From the NCBI GenBank assembly GCA_013288345.1, contig JABDCA010000001.1, positions 77,417 to 141,416 on the forward strand: a stretch of DNA of 64,000 bases, written 5' to 3'. The notes under the pieces are model-generated. The model saw only the letters and a program-made list of their open reading frames with translations. It was not told the origin of the DNA and did not search any database. The position numbers and the translations under genes are program-made. Below, piece after piece: positions 42,788 through 52,159 of the stretch; position 1 is the stretch's first letter, and every line of letters starts with the position of its first letter. Source of the stretch: Bacteroidota bacterium. GTDB lineage: Bacteria; Bacteroidota; Bacteroidia; JABEUT01.

Positions 42788-43955
42788 GTTGTTTTAAGAG
42801 CGCCTGAATCAAACCATTCACATCCATTGCCCACTTATCCCAATTAAGACTGCTTTCAAAAAGGTCTCTCGAGTTTTTCCGCAGGCTGTAATACCTTTCA
42901 TCGCTACTGAATATATTTTTAATTACTTCAGCATATTCTTTTCCGCCAGATTGGTATGGCAACAATACTCCATTAATGCCTTCTTTAACTGCGCCCGAAA
43001 TACCACCGGTGTTTGCAGCAATAGATAGCAATCCGAACGCACTTGCTTCGCAAAACACAACCCCAAAGCATTCGCTGCGGCTAGGCAGAATTAGAAAATC
43101 AGATTCTAAGAGGAGTTTCTTAAATACCTCCGAATCAGTTGCATTATTTTTATTTAAAAAGGAAATCACTTTCATTTTTGGGTGAACAAAATTTGCAGGA
43201 GGTACACATCCGCACACAGTAAGTTCAGTATCTATTCCCAGTGCATTCAATTGATTTAATGTATCAAAAGCAATTGGGCCACCTTTCCTTTCCCAATTCA
43301 CACCCAAAAAAAGAAGCTTACAAACAGTTTTCTTTTTTTGAGACAATACAGTTTCTCTATCAGGAATACTATCAATGTTTGCGCCTAAGGGATTTATATA
43401 CACCTTGGCTTTATCAATACCGTAATAGTTTATAGCTGAATTTGCAGCCCATTCAGAAGGGAATAACGCCAGAGTTGATTTAGCAAGAGCCATACGTTCT
43501 ATTGCATTACCCTCGTCCTCTGATTTTTTTTGCAGGTTAGTATAGGCAGGATAATACCCAATCATGTTCGCAAATGTAGTATCGCTCAGGTAAACAATAG
43601 GAGTATTGGTTTCGAGAAATGCAATATTGGAAGATGAGGCCGGAGCAAAAATAATATCGTATTTACCTTGCTTTAGTTTATCAGTAAATATTTTCCCATA
43701 AGCTTTGGCAAGCGCTACGCTATGCCTGTATTCAAAACGCTTACCTGTAAGTTTTTTTGAAAGATACGACTGGGCCTTGCCTCTTATCAATGCTAATTCG
43801 GGCTTAACAGGGCCTATATAATGTACATCGCCACAATTGCGTTCGAGCGCTTTTGCCATATAGTAATGAATCCCCGACCAGGAACGTTTATCATGCGCAT
43901 CGGTAGAAGTAAGGAATGCAATCTGAAGGCGGGCTTTATTCATATCTTTTAACAA
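42774..43955 (-). CDS. GT4-type glycosyltransferase
   Basis: The protein has 393 residues with two Rossmann-like halves (GT-B). The C-terminal donor-site pattern is visible: KLLFLGVNWERKGGPIAFDTL, then LLPSRSECFGVVFCEASAFGLLSIAANTGG with the E-x(7)-E arrangement of retaining GT4 enzymes. It transfers a sugar from a nucleotide donor to a growing glycan at the cytosolic face. It is the only minus-strand gene in the 39860-47730 stretch. Confidence 0.88.
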   Translation of the reverse strand: MLKDMNKARLQIAFLTSTDAHDKRSWSGIHYYMAKALERNCGDVHYIGPVKPELALIRGKAQSYLSKKLTGKRFEYRHSVALAKAYGKIFTDKLKQGKYDIIFAPASSSNIAFLETNTPIVYLSDTTFANMIGYYPAYTNLQKKSEDEGNAIERMALAKSTLALFPSEWAANSAINYYGIDKAKVYINPLGANIDSIPDRETVLSQKKKTVCKLLFLGVNWERKGGPIAFDTLNQLNALGIDTELTVCGCVPPANFVHPKMKVISFLNKNNATDSEVFKKLLLESDFLILPSRSECFGVVFCEASAFGLLSIAANTGGISGAVKEGINGVLLPYQSGGKEYAEVIKNIFSSDERYYSLRKNSRDLFESSLNWDKWAMDVNGLIQALLKQLIQK

Positions 43956-44045
43956 AGTTAGGGTATTGCATAAATCTGCATTAATTAATATTCGGCCAGT
44001 TAAAATATTTATCTTTATCGCACACTATTGCCCTCTCCTTATACT

Positions 44046-45323
44046 ATGCCTGAAATAGAAAGTAAACAAAGCGTTGCCAGCCTTCAAAGGCTTTCTTATC
44101 TCCTGGTCATTTTCTTTTGCTATGTAAGTGTTTCGCCTGCCATACGCGTTTTTTTAGTAGGCGCTAATGCCATGAGCAATCTTTACGAGGCAGCTATAAC
44201 GGTTGTGCCCGATCTGCTATTTGCAATCATTTTTGTTCTGAGCCTTCTGTTTTATGTTAAAAATGAAAAATTCAAACTCACTCTTTTTGATAGAATAGTA
44301 TTGTTCTATTTTTTCTTTAACCTGGTTTACGGAACCATTATATCAGGCACACCTTCAGTTGCCATGCGTGGGTTCAGGTTAACTTATTTTCCGGTTATAT
44401 TTTATTTCATCGGGCGTTTATACTTTAGAGAAAAAACCGGGATGAGTAGCAAAACAACAAACTTTCTCTTCCTTGGATTACTTACCCAGGGAGTATTGGC
44501 GATCGTTTTTTATTTCATGGGCTTCGAAACTTATTTCCTGAAGATAACACACAATGTACAGCTATCTTATTTTATTCCGCGTATGGGTGGCTTTATACTC
44601 ACACCTGTTTGTTTTGGCACTTTAATGTCACTAACAGGAGGATATTTTTTTTACAGGTTATTATCGGGTAAATCGGCTTGGAATTACCTATTTATCGCCC
44701 TATGCTGGACCTGTGTTTTTTTAAGCGTTTCCCGTGGGCCAATTATGGCATTCTTTATTGGCTTCATTTTGCTTACCATAATCTTCAAAGCATGGAAAAA
44801 AGCGTTGATCGCATTAGTAATCATATTCGCTGCATCAGCTATATGGTCATATATCCTTACCGGTTCATTCAATATAATTGGCTGGCTATTCAGTTCAACT
44901 GTTGATACAATTGGCTTAGGCGAAGGCATTACCCGTGTGGAATTATGGAGGCGTTCATGGCATAGTTTTCTGCAGCGTCCTTATGGCTTTGGACTCGGAC
45001 ATGCAGGTGCCATGGCGAACAGGTTCTTTAAAGGTACAACTGTACCTGCAGCAGTTTATACTACCGATGGCTGGTTTTTAAAACTTGCTTGCGAAACCGG
45101 TATACCAGGTTTACTATCGTACTTTACGCTTTGTTTTTATTACCTCGCTTTAGCTAAACGAAATTTAGCAAAGCAAATGAACACCCTTGTACCTTTTGTT
45201 TTTGTATTATTCTTAATGGTAAATGCAATATGCGTGGTATCAAATACCTTCGACTTCTACCCTGTTATTGGGCTTGTATGGCTGCTTATGGGTTATTCAA
45301 TAAATATAATTGAGCAACAGTAA
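44046..45323 (+). CDS. O-antigen ligase/polymerase-like membrane protein
   Basis: The protein has 425 residues from the ATG at 44046. A TTG six codons earlier is a weaker choice. About 11 membrane helices are visible, with a periplasmic loop near the C-terminus (about 290-345) holding GEGITRVELWRRSWHSFLQRPYGFGLGHAG. That loop contains the Arg/His pattern of the Wzy_C/O-antigen ligase family. It either joins O-antigen to the lipid core or polymerises repeat units. The end overlaps the next frame slightly. Confidence 0.85.
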   Translation: MPEIESKQSVASLQRLSYLLVIFFCYVSVSPAIRVFLVGANAMSNLYEAAITVVPDLLFAIIFVLSLLFYVKNEKFKLTLFDRIVLFYFFFNLVYGTIISGTPSVAMRGFRLTYFPVIFYFIGRLYFREKTGMSSKTTNFLFLGLLTQGVLAIVFYFMGFETYFLKITHNVQLSYFIPRMGGFILTPVCFGTLMSLTGGYFFYRLLSGKSAWNYLFIALCWTCVFLSVSRGPIMAFFIGFILLTIIFKAWKKALIALVIIFAASAIWSYILTGSFNIIGWLFSSTVDTIGLGEGITRVELWRRSWHSFLQRPYGFGLGHAGAMANRFFKGTTVPAAVYTTDGWFLKLACETGIPGLLSYFTLCFYYLALAKRNLAKQMNTLVPFVFVLFLMVNAICVVSNTFDFYPVIGLVWLLMGYSINIIEQQ

Positions 45324-45345
45324 TACTTCCTTTCCTATTGGTATA

Positions 45346-46788
45346 ATGGAAAATAAATCTAAGTTGCTATTCCGTTTTTATATCCCCATTGCTTTGTTGT
45401 TGCTGGCATATACCACCTACCGTGCCTGTGTTTTATCATTAACCATAGACGAGGCATTTACCTATGTCCATTTTGTACCGCAAAGTTTTTTAGATATCGT
45501 TTTATACCGTGTAAACGTAACTGCAAACAACCATATTTTAAACACCTTACTGATAAAGCTGTTCACCTCTTTCTTTGGAAATAGCGAACTGATTATAAGA
45601 CTTCCGAGTTTATTGGGGCATGTAACCTTTCTTATTGCTTCGTACCTTATAGTAAAAAAAATAAAGAGCCCTGCCATTGCTTTATTGGGTTTCATTTTAC
45701 TGAACTTCAATCCTGTATTGCTCGACTTTTTTTCACTTGCCCGTGGATATGCAATGGCCAGTGCCTTTACACTTATGAGTCTTAATTTTGTACTCGACTA
45801 TTATTTACTGAAGGAAAAAAGAGTGCTCATACTTTCATTCTTATTTGCCTTTCTTGCAGTATTAAGCAACTTCTCGACACTTATTTTTTATTCATCACTC
45901 TTATTGATTTTTGCTTTCTTTTTCTTGTTTGAATTAAAAACTTCAGCTACAGCAAAAGAGTTGTTCAAAAAATATGTTCCCATATTGTTATTTACTTTAC
46001 TACTGGCAATTACCATAGCCGTGCCTATTTGGAAATTGGTAAAAGACAATCAACTTTACTTTGGTGGTGAGAATGGCTTCTGGATTGATACCGTATGTAG
46101 CTTAACAGATTGCACTGCATTTTTCAAATCGTACCAAACACCATTCACCCTATTTCTGCAAAAGCTAATTATAGTGACTCTTATCTGTTCAATAATATTA
46201 CTTGTTGTGACCTTTCTCCGTAAAAAAGAAAATCATTTGCTTTTATTAACTTTTCTGTTGCTAATGCTTCCATGTACTATATCTGTGCTGCAACATATAC
46301 TTATTGGCAGTATGTTTATGGAAAACCGAATGGGCCTTTTTCTCATATCTCTTTTTGTGATTCACTTATTGTTTTTAGCTGATTCTTTTAATTTTTCAGT
46401 AGCTGTGAAAAACATTACCACTTCTGTAATTGCGTTATTATCAATAACTATGTTATGCCACACTGTGTATTGTGCCGATATTACTACATCGTTGCTTTGG
46501 AAATATGATTGCCAGAGCAAAGATCTGGTAAATGATATTGAAGCCATTCACGATAAAACCAATAAGGATATAAACCTGGGAGTATATGTATTTTATGAGC
46601 CAGCTGTATCCTATTATAAAATAAGAAGGAACCTGAACTGGCTTACTATAACAAACACATTTACATCACATATTCCCTGTAATTATTATTATATTGCCTC
46701 ACCCGAGCAGGAAAACGACAGCATAGGCATACAACATAAAACGATTTTAAAAACATATAAAATAAGTGGAGCATCGTTGGTTCAGTAA
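45346..46788 (+). CDS. GT-C membrane glycosyltransferase (GT39/ArnT-like)
   Basis: The protein has 480 residues from the ATG at 45346. A TTG at 45310 is within the previous gene. About 11-12 hydrophobic helices are visible. The first periplasmic loop has SLTIDEAFTYVHF, the Asp-Glu motif of GT-C enzymes that use lipid-linked sugars, and a later RLPSLLGHVTFLIASYLIV matches PMT_2-type proteins. It transfers a sugar from a polyprenyl-phosphate donor on the outer face of the inner membrane. Confidence 0.82.
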   Translation: MENKSKLLFRFYIPIALLLLAYTTYRACVLSLTIDEAFTYVHFVPQSFLDIVLYRVNVTANNHILNTLLIKLFTSFFGNSELIIRLPSLLGHVTFLIASYLIVKKIKSPAIALLGFILLNFNPVLLDFFSLARGYAMASAFTLMSLNFVLDYYLLKEKRVLILSFLFAFLAVLSNFSTLIFYSSLLLIFAFFFLFELKTSATAKELFKKYVPILLFTLLLAITIAVPIWKLVKDNQLYFGGENGFWIDTVCSLTDCTAFFKSYQTPFTLFLQKLIIVTLICSIILLVVTFLRKKENHLLLLTFLLLMLPCTISVLQHILIGSMFMENRMGLFLISLFVIHLLFLADSFNFSVAVKNITTSVIALLSITMLCHTVYCADITTSLLWKYDCQSKDLVNDIEAIHDKTNKDINLGVYVFYEPAVSYYKIRRNLNWLTITNTFTSHIPCNYYYIASPEQENDSIGIQHKTILKTYKISGASLVQ

Positions 46789-46809
46789 TACCAAAACAAG
46801 TAATAAAAG

Positions 46810-47730
46810 ATGAATAGCCCCGGAATAAGTGTGATTATTGTTAGTTATAATGCATTCGATTATCTCGATAAATGCATAGCTACACTTTTATTACAAAAAA
46901 ATATCGACCTTGAAATTATAGTAGTAGATAATAATTCACCTGATGGCACTGTTGACCTGCTCGTTAAAAAATACCCTTCGGTAAAAGTTATTGCCAGTAA
47001 AAAAAACCTTGGATTCTCTGGCGGAAATAATGTGGGGATTAAACAAGCTACAAAGGATGCGGTTCTTCTATTGAACCCAGATACCGAATTAATAGAGAAC
47101 GATTCATTAGCTAAAATGAGTGAGCACCTGCTTTCTGATACCAACATAGGTATACTTGCACCTATGCTTTTAAATACCGATGGCACATTTCAGGCATCTT
47201 TCTGGGATTTTCCAAGTGTTGCAGATATAGTATCGGAACTGTTTTACCTGCACAGGATTCAAAAAAAAGATGCACCCCTACTTCCAAATCCTGTTCCTGC
47301 AGCTTCAGGTGCCGCACTGTGCCTTACAAAAACACTTGCTGATGAATTAGGCGGCTTAGATGAGAATATGTTTTGGATGGAAGATACTGACCTATGTTTT
47401 AGGGCAACGGAGGCAAAGAAACAGGTTATATATTACCCTGATATTAGAATCATTCATCACGGAGGCAAAAGCTCAGCTAATAATTACTCTATTAGCATAC
47501 CCAATCAAGTGATGAGTAAAATAAAGTATTTCAAAAAAAATGCTTCCTGGTTAAAGTTCATAAGTAGCGATATTCTCACTTTTTTCTTTATTCTTAGTCG
47601 TTTGCTTGTATTCGCAATACTGTCTTTATCGGTAAATACCATGTATAAGCTGAAAACCAAGGCTTATTTTACTGCTCTTGTCTACTATTTCCGCTATAAT
47701 TTTGGCGGAAACAAGGAAATAATCAGGTAA
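46810..47730 (+). CDS. GT2-family glycosyltransferase (rhamnosyltransferase-like)
   Basis: The protein has 306 residues. The GT-A start SVIIVSYNAFDYLDKCIATLL, the VVDNNSPDGTVDLL stretch, the FSGGNNVGIK motif and the LLNPDTEL acidic motif fit GT2. LGGLDENMFWMEDTDLCFRATEA is the classic catalytic-base region of rhamnosyltransferase-like members. It ends with a membrane-associating hydrophobic segment (about 250-275). It is the last gene of the first sugar cluster. Confidence 0.92.
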   Translation: MNSPGISVIIVSYNAFDYLDKCIATLLLQKNIDLEIIVVDNNSPDGTVDLLVKKYPSVKVIASKKNLGFSGGNNVGIKQATKDAVLLLNPDTELIENDSLAKMSEHLLSDTNIGILAPMLLNTDGTFQASFWDFPSVADIVSELFYLHRIQKKDAPLLPNPVPAASGAALCLTKTLADELGGLDENMFWMEDTDLCFRATEAKKQVIYYPDIRIIHHGGKSSANNYSISIPNQVMSKIKYFKKNASWLKFISSDILTFFFILSRLLVFAILSLSVNTMYKLKTKAYFTALVYYFRYNFGGNKEIIR

Positions 47731-47800
47731 GCCCCAATTATACCTTTAAAGGTTATTTTAACCATTTTCATTAAATATTTTAATATAATGTGTAAATCAT

Positions 47801-47808
47801 TATCTTTG
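47801..47808 (+). promoter_or_regulatory. TAnnTTTG -10 of tRNA pair
   Basis: TATCTTTG followed by CG, 30 bases before tRNA-Pro. Confidence 0.65.
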
Positions 47809-47838
47809 CGCCCTTCTAAAAAGTTCTGTCTATAGTAT

Positions 47839-47913
47839 CGGGGTGTAGCGTAGTCTGGTTATCGCGTCTGCTTTGGGAGCAGAAGGTCGTCGGTTCGAAT
47901 CCGGCCACCCCGA
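47839..47913 (+). tRNA. tRNA-Pro (anticodon TGG)
   Basis: Acceptor stem CGGGGTG/CACCCCG with discriminator A, anticodon arm TCTGC-TTTGGGA-GCAGA giving TGG, T arm with GGTTCGAATCC. CCA is not encoded. It is 18 bases from tRNA-Arg. Confidence 0.96.
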
Positions 47914-47931
47914 CTGAGATAAAAGAAGCCC

Positions 47932-48005
47932 GATTCCGTAGCTCAGTTGGATAGAGCAACAGATTTCTAATCTGTCGGTCGTGAGTTCGAATCTCGCCGG
48001 GATCA
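47932..48005 (+). tRNA. tRNA-Arg (anticodon TCT)
   Basis: Acceptor stem GATTCCG/CGGGATC (one T-G pair), discriminator A, anticodon arm ACAGA-TTTCTAA-TCTGT giving TCT. CCA not encoded. The 48006-48272 stretch after it shows no further gene. Confidence 0.96.
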
Positions 48006-48272
48006 CTACTTATTTATCAACGCACTGATTAACAAGGCATTAAACCTATTTCATAATAGGTGCCTAGTACCCATTTCCACCCTCATTAGGAGCCCTTATT
48101 GATCCATCTAAGGCATTCTGGCATACCAATTTCTAGTTTATTAAGGTATTTTCTTTATAAATCCTGTGCTGAGAAGCTTCGTTATTATTTATTTCACAAA
48201 TAATGATTTATGACTGAATATTTGGAAATTAAAGAAATCTTTTCAATCTTTATGTAAACAAATTCCTCCCTG

Positions 48273-50126
48273 ATGAAAAAAACTATATTACTTACAAGCG
48301 CTTTACTTTCTGTTTCTTTCCTGTTTGGGCAAGAAACTATTGTGAATCCTGATGGTTCCCACTACAAGCAGTGTACCAGTTTTTCAGTTTCGCACCCCTT
48401 GCGTGACTTGGCTAAAGAATTTCCTGCTCCTAAGCCTGATGGCAAAGCACGCTTAACCGGTGATAACGAGCAGCATGAAAAAATGCGTGAGAAAAGGAAG
48501 TATGACCCTAATACTCTTCCTGCTACCGATCCGATTATTCAAAGCATTTCGGGTACCCTCGCAGCCCCTGCACCTATTGAGAATTTTGACGGACAGGAAA
48601 GTTCACAAGGTTACCAGCCTTTAGATGATAATGGTATGGTAGGCCTCAAGAACTTTGTTCAAACAGTCAATTCAGATTACCAGGTATTTGATAAAACAGG
48701 TAAAGCCTTAACCAGCTCAGCTGTACTTTCTTCTCTTTTTCCAGGTTCGGGCGACCAGGGCGATCCGGTAACCATTTACGATAAGTTCGCTGATCGTTGG
48801 ATCATTGAAGAATTTGATGGCAGTTGCTACTGCACAATGATGTTTGCAGTTTCAAAAACATCCGATCCTACAGGTGCATATTACATTTATAAGTTCACAC
48901 CCGATGCAAGCGATTTTGCCGATTACCCTAAATATACAGTATGGTCTGATGGGTTTTACCAAACCTGTAACTGCCAGAATGATAAGGTAGTTGTTTACGA
49001 TAGGACAAAAATGTTGGCTGGTGATAATACTGCCGGCTTCATTTCAATACCATGGACGAACCCAGGAACCGGTGGAGGCTTCTATTGCCCTATGACATTG
49101 AATGCCGATGGTACTTTACCACCATATGGTTCACCAAACTTCTTGCTTTATTACAATAGCGCAAGCTGGGGAGCAGGTTATAACGATGAAATTGTAATAG
49201 ACAAAATAACTGTTAACTGGACAGCAAAAACCGGTAGCTATTCTGCTTATCAAACTCTTGCTACAACCCCTATTAATGATGTATTCAATAATAAAATCGA
49301 CCAAAAGGGGGCAACTAATAGCCTTGATCCTTTAGACGGATTCTTTTCGTACCGTATTCCATATCAAAGATGGGGTAAATACAATTCGGCAGTTATGGTT
49401 AGTGCAGTTAATACCAGTGGCAGCAGCGCTTCAGTAGCTGGCTTAAGGTGGTACGAAATTCGCCAGGATACCACTAGCAAACAATGGAGTATCTATCAGC
49501 AATCAACCTATGCACCTGCAGATGGTTTAAGCCGTTGGAATGGTTCTATTGCCATGAATAACAATGGCGACATTGCAATGGGTTATTCAACTTCAAGCAG
49601 CACTGCATACCCAAGCGACCGTTATACAGGAAGAAGGGCATGTGATGCGCTTAATTCGATGACAGTAACCGAGCAAGTTGCTTTTGCAGGTACTTCATCA
49701 GACCTAGGTGGTTCAGGCCGTTGGGGTGATTATTCAAATACATCAATTGACCCTTCTGATGGTGTTACTTTCTGGTCAACTAATATGTATGTTAAATCGG
49801 GTAATATGGCCACAAGGATTTTTTCTTACCAAATGCCTACCTGCGGCGTTACCGGAATTGGAGATATTGCTGAAAATGGAATGTCTGCTACTGCACATCA
49901 AAACGGTAACCAGTTAGATGTTATGGCTACTAAACTTCCATCGAATGATGAGTTGAATGTGGATATTTATGATGTGGATGGAAAACATATTATGGGTAAT
50001 ACTGTAATGCCTTCCTCAAACGAAGTTAAAACAAGCTTTGGTATTTCATCGCTTGCAAAAGGTATATACCTTGTTCGTGTAGGTAATGATAGCTATCAAC
50101 GAGTTGTAAAAGTGTCGGTACAATAA
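48273..50126 (+). CDS. Secreted protein with T9SS sorting domain
   Basis: The protein has 617 residues. A signal peptide (MKKTILLTSALLSVSFLFG|Q) is present. The main part (about 60-520) is a beta-rich domain with YDKFADRWIIEEFDG, repeated Trp/Tyr-Gly patterns and a Cys-rich spot SCYCTMM; it reads like a propeller or lectin-like module of unknown function. The last 80 residues (LNVDIYDVDGKHIMGN...SLAKGIYLVRVGNDSYQRVVKV) are a type A T9SS C-terminal domain, which directs export across the outer membrane and attachment to the surface. Single-gene unit with a strong terminator. Confidence 0.88.
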   Translation: MKKTILLTSALLSVSFLFGQETIVNPDGSHYKQCTSFSVSHPLRDLAKEFPAPKPDGKARLTGDNEQHEKMREKRKYDPNTLPATDPIIQSISGTLAAPAPIENFDGQESSQGYQPLDDNGMVGLKNFVQTVNSDYQVFDKTGKALTSSAVLSSLFPGSGDQGDPVTIYDKFADRWIIEEFDGSCYCTMMFAVSKTSDPTGAYYIYKFTPDASDFADYPKYTVWSDGFYQTCNCQNDKVVVYDRTKMLAGDNTAGFISIPWTNPGTGGGFYCPMTLNADGTLPPYGSPNFLLYYNSASWGAGYNDEIVIDKITVNWTAKTGSYSAYQTLATTPINDVFNNKIDQKGATNSLDPLDGFFSYRIPYQRWGKYNSAVMVSAVNTSGSSASVAGLRWYEIRQDTTSKQWSIYQQSTYAPADGLSRWNGSIAMNNNGDIAMGYSTSSSTAYPSDRYTGRRACDALNSMTVTEQVAFAGTSSDLGGSGRWGDYSNTSIDPSDGVTFWSTNMYVKSGNMATRIFSYQMPTCGVTGIGDIAENGMSATAHQNGNQLDVMATKLPSNDELNVDIYDVDGKHIMGNTVMPSSNEVKTSFGISSLAKGIYLVRVGNDSYQRVVKVSVQ

Positions 50127-50140
50127 GCGTATTTGTTTTT

Positions 50141-50186
50141 AAAAGCCGGAATGGATTTAGAAAATTCATTCCGGCTTTTTATTTTT
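50141..50186 (+). terminator. Intrinsic terminator
   Basis: AAAAGCCGGAATG and CATTCCGGCTTTT enclose a 13-base loop; a T-rich tail follows. It ends the T9SS protein gene. Confidence 0.9.
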
Positions 50187-50243
50187 CATCCCCTCTTTCA
50201 TACTAATTTGAAGCTATTGAATTAGTATTTTTACAAAGTCTCA

Positions 50244-50861
50244 ATGTTGCTTTTAATGGAATCAATTAAACCGCTTTTAGGTATTGCAGCAGTTTGTTTA
50301 GGCTTATTGGCTTATATAATTTATATAGCCAGCACCTTAAAGAACAAAATAAAGCCTCATGCCTTTTCGTGGTTATTATGGACACTTACTACAGCCATTG
50401 TATTTACCGCACAAATGGCCAAAGGCGCAGGAGCAGGCTCATGGTCGACAGGTTTCACCTGTGTTGTTTGCCTTGCCATAGGCATTATCTCTTTATTTAA
50501 ATACGATAAAGCTTACGCCCTATCTGACATATTGTTTATAGGTATTGCACTACTGGCTCTCTTACCCTGGTTTTTGACTAAAAACCCTACAGTTTCTGTT
50601 GTACTAATTGCAAGCATAGATGTTTTGGGTTATGGGCCCACGCTTCGTAAAAGCTATTATTTCCCACACGAAGAAAAAGCCATATCCTTTGGGCTTAACT
50701 CAGCAAAACACCTGCTTTCAATGTTAGCATTACAAAACTTTGAATTAGCCACATGGATATACCCTGCTTCGCAAATTTTCATGAATGGATTGGTTTTAGT
50801 GCTGGTTTTAGTACGAAAGAAACAACTGGCTGCAGAAAAAAGCAAAAGTGAACCTAACTAA
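50244..50861 (+). CDS. Multi-pass membrane protein, unknown
   Basis: The protein has 205 residues from 50244; an ATG at 50256 (MESIKPLLG) is equally good. Six or seven hydrophobic segments are visible. Conserved-looking pieces are KIKPHAFSWLLWTLTTAIVF, GAGSWSTGFTCVVCL and SIDVLGYGPTLRKSY, reminiscent of PQ-loop-like small transporters, where Pro in the helices (KPHAFSW, YGPTLRK) repeats. I cannot assign a substrate. It lies alone between the T9SS protein gene and the convergent sugar cluster. Confidence 0.7.
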   Translation: MLLLMESIKPLLGIAAVCLGLLAYIIYIASTLKNKIKPHAFSWLLWTLTTAIVFTAQMAKGAGAGSWSTGFTCVVCLAIGIISLFKYDKAYALSDILFIGIALLALLPWFLTKNPTVSVVLIASIDVLGYGPTLRKSYYFPHEEKAISFGLNSAKHLLSMLALQNFELATWIYPASQIFMNGLVLVLVLVRKKQLAAEKSKSEPN

Positions 50862-50874
50862 ATAGGGCTTTATA

Positions 50875-52134
50875 TTACTGTAAGGACTTATAAAACTCCA
50901 ATAATCTTGGTGTATGTTTTTTAAGCGATAACTTCTCTCTGTTCTCAGATAGGTTCTTCACCTGTATATCATAGGGCACTTTTTCTATAACTTTTCTTAT
51001 ATCGGCAAAAGTTTCTTTTTGAGGGACTACTATTCCCAGTTTATAGCGTTCTACCAGCCAGCTTTGATAAATCACATCAGCACTTGAAAGGATAGGTATA
51101 CCTGCCTCCACATAATTAAAGAGCTTTAAGGTGGTGGCATATTTATGTTTCAAATCTGACTGACCTGAATTTGCTTTAAAGAATGGCATAAGGCCATAGT
51201 GATACTTAGAAAGTTCACCGGGTAGATCTTGTTGCGCAACGGACGTATGAAAATGAAAGAATGGATTTTCTTTAGCAACTTGTTCGTATTCCATAAAATC
51301 GGCCCTAATAACAGAAGGACTAGGGTAAATATGAAAGTGTATCTTTTGTTTGGTAAGATATTCTATAAGCCAATGAAACTGCACCGAACCGTAATGCACT
51401 TTATCCCTATGCGAGCCCATTACACCGCCTGCATATACCAGGTGTATATCATCAGATGAAAATGTTTTTGGGGTAGAATAGAAATAATCATTATCAGCAT
51501 ATAAAGGAAAGAAAATACGTTTCTTCTTGCCTGTCACATCCCACATTCTCATACCCACAGCCGGTTCAAGGCTATGCGCTACAATACCATCTGATAATTG
51601 AAAACACTGTTTTTCAAAAGGCAATTCTTCTCTAAGCCAATTCAATGTTGAGTCGTGTCCGTAGTAGAGTATGAACACATCTTGATAATCGGTAATAACC
51701 GGTGCTGATGAATGATATTTTTTGCATGCTTCCAACGCTATGTATGGGTATTTACTTTTAGGTGCAAAGCCATGCAATACATAAGGGGCAGGCAAATTAC
51801 GCACAAGTCTTTTCAGGTGCCACTTGTTTCGGAATAAGATAACATGGTCCACCTCCTCGCTCGAAAACTTCTCTACAAAACCACGTTTGTGGCAAAGCAA
51901 TAGAGTTGTAAAATTTTCGTAGCGTTTGCACCATTTGGCTAACCTGGCTATACGGGGTGGTAAAAATTCACCCACATACATTATAATACGGGAGCCTGCT
52001 TTGTTGTTCTTCGTATCAAAATGGACTGGCATATTAATAAGCCACAGCATTGCATCCCAGCCTGACGTAATAATATCATAAATAAACCATTTAAGCTTAT
52101 TTATAAAAATATACATGGCGCTTAACTTAGGCAT
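50875..52134 (-). CDS. Glycosyltransferase-like protein (GT-B fold)
   Basis: The protein has 419 residues. A GT-B pattern is seen: SRIIMYVGEFLPPRIARLAKW in the N-half; a donor domain with DIHLVYAGGVMGSHR, YGLMPFFKANSGQSDLKHKYATTLKLFNYVEAGIPILSSADV in the C-half. The phrase KLFNYVEAGIPIL is typical of GT4-like enzymes acting on surface sugars. Specificity unknown. It is the last gene of the minus-strand polysaccharide operon (59040 to 50875). Confidence 0.78.
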   Translation of the reverse strand: MPKLSAMYIFINKLKWFIYDIITSGWDAMLWLINMPVHFDTKNNKAGSRIIMYVGEFLPPRIARLAKWCKRYENFTTLLLCHKRGFVEKFSSEEVDHVILFRNKWHLKRLVRNLPAPYVLHGFAPKSKYPYIALEACKKYHSSAPVITDYQDVFILYYGHDSTLNWLREELPFEKQCFQLSDGIVAHSLEPAVGMRMWDVTGKKKRIFFPLYADNDYFYSTPKTFSSDDIHLVYAGGVMGSHRDKVHYGSVQFHWLIEYLTKQKIHFHIYPSPSVIRADFMEYEQVAKENPFFHFHTSVAQQDLPGELSKYHYGLMPFFKANSGQSDLKHKYATTLKLFNYVEAGIPILSSADVIYQSWLVERYKLGIVVPQKETFADIRKVIEKVPYDIQVKNLSENREKLSLKKHTPRLLEFYKSLQ

Positions 52135-52159
52135 AGTTCAAAAACAGATAGTATTAGTG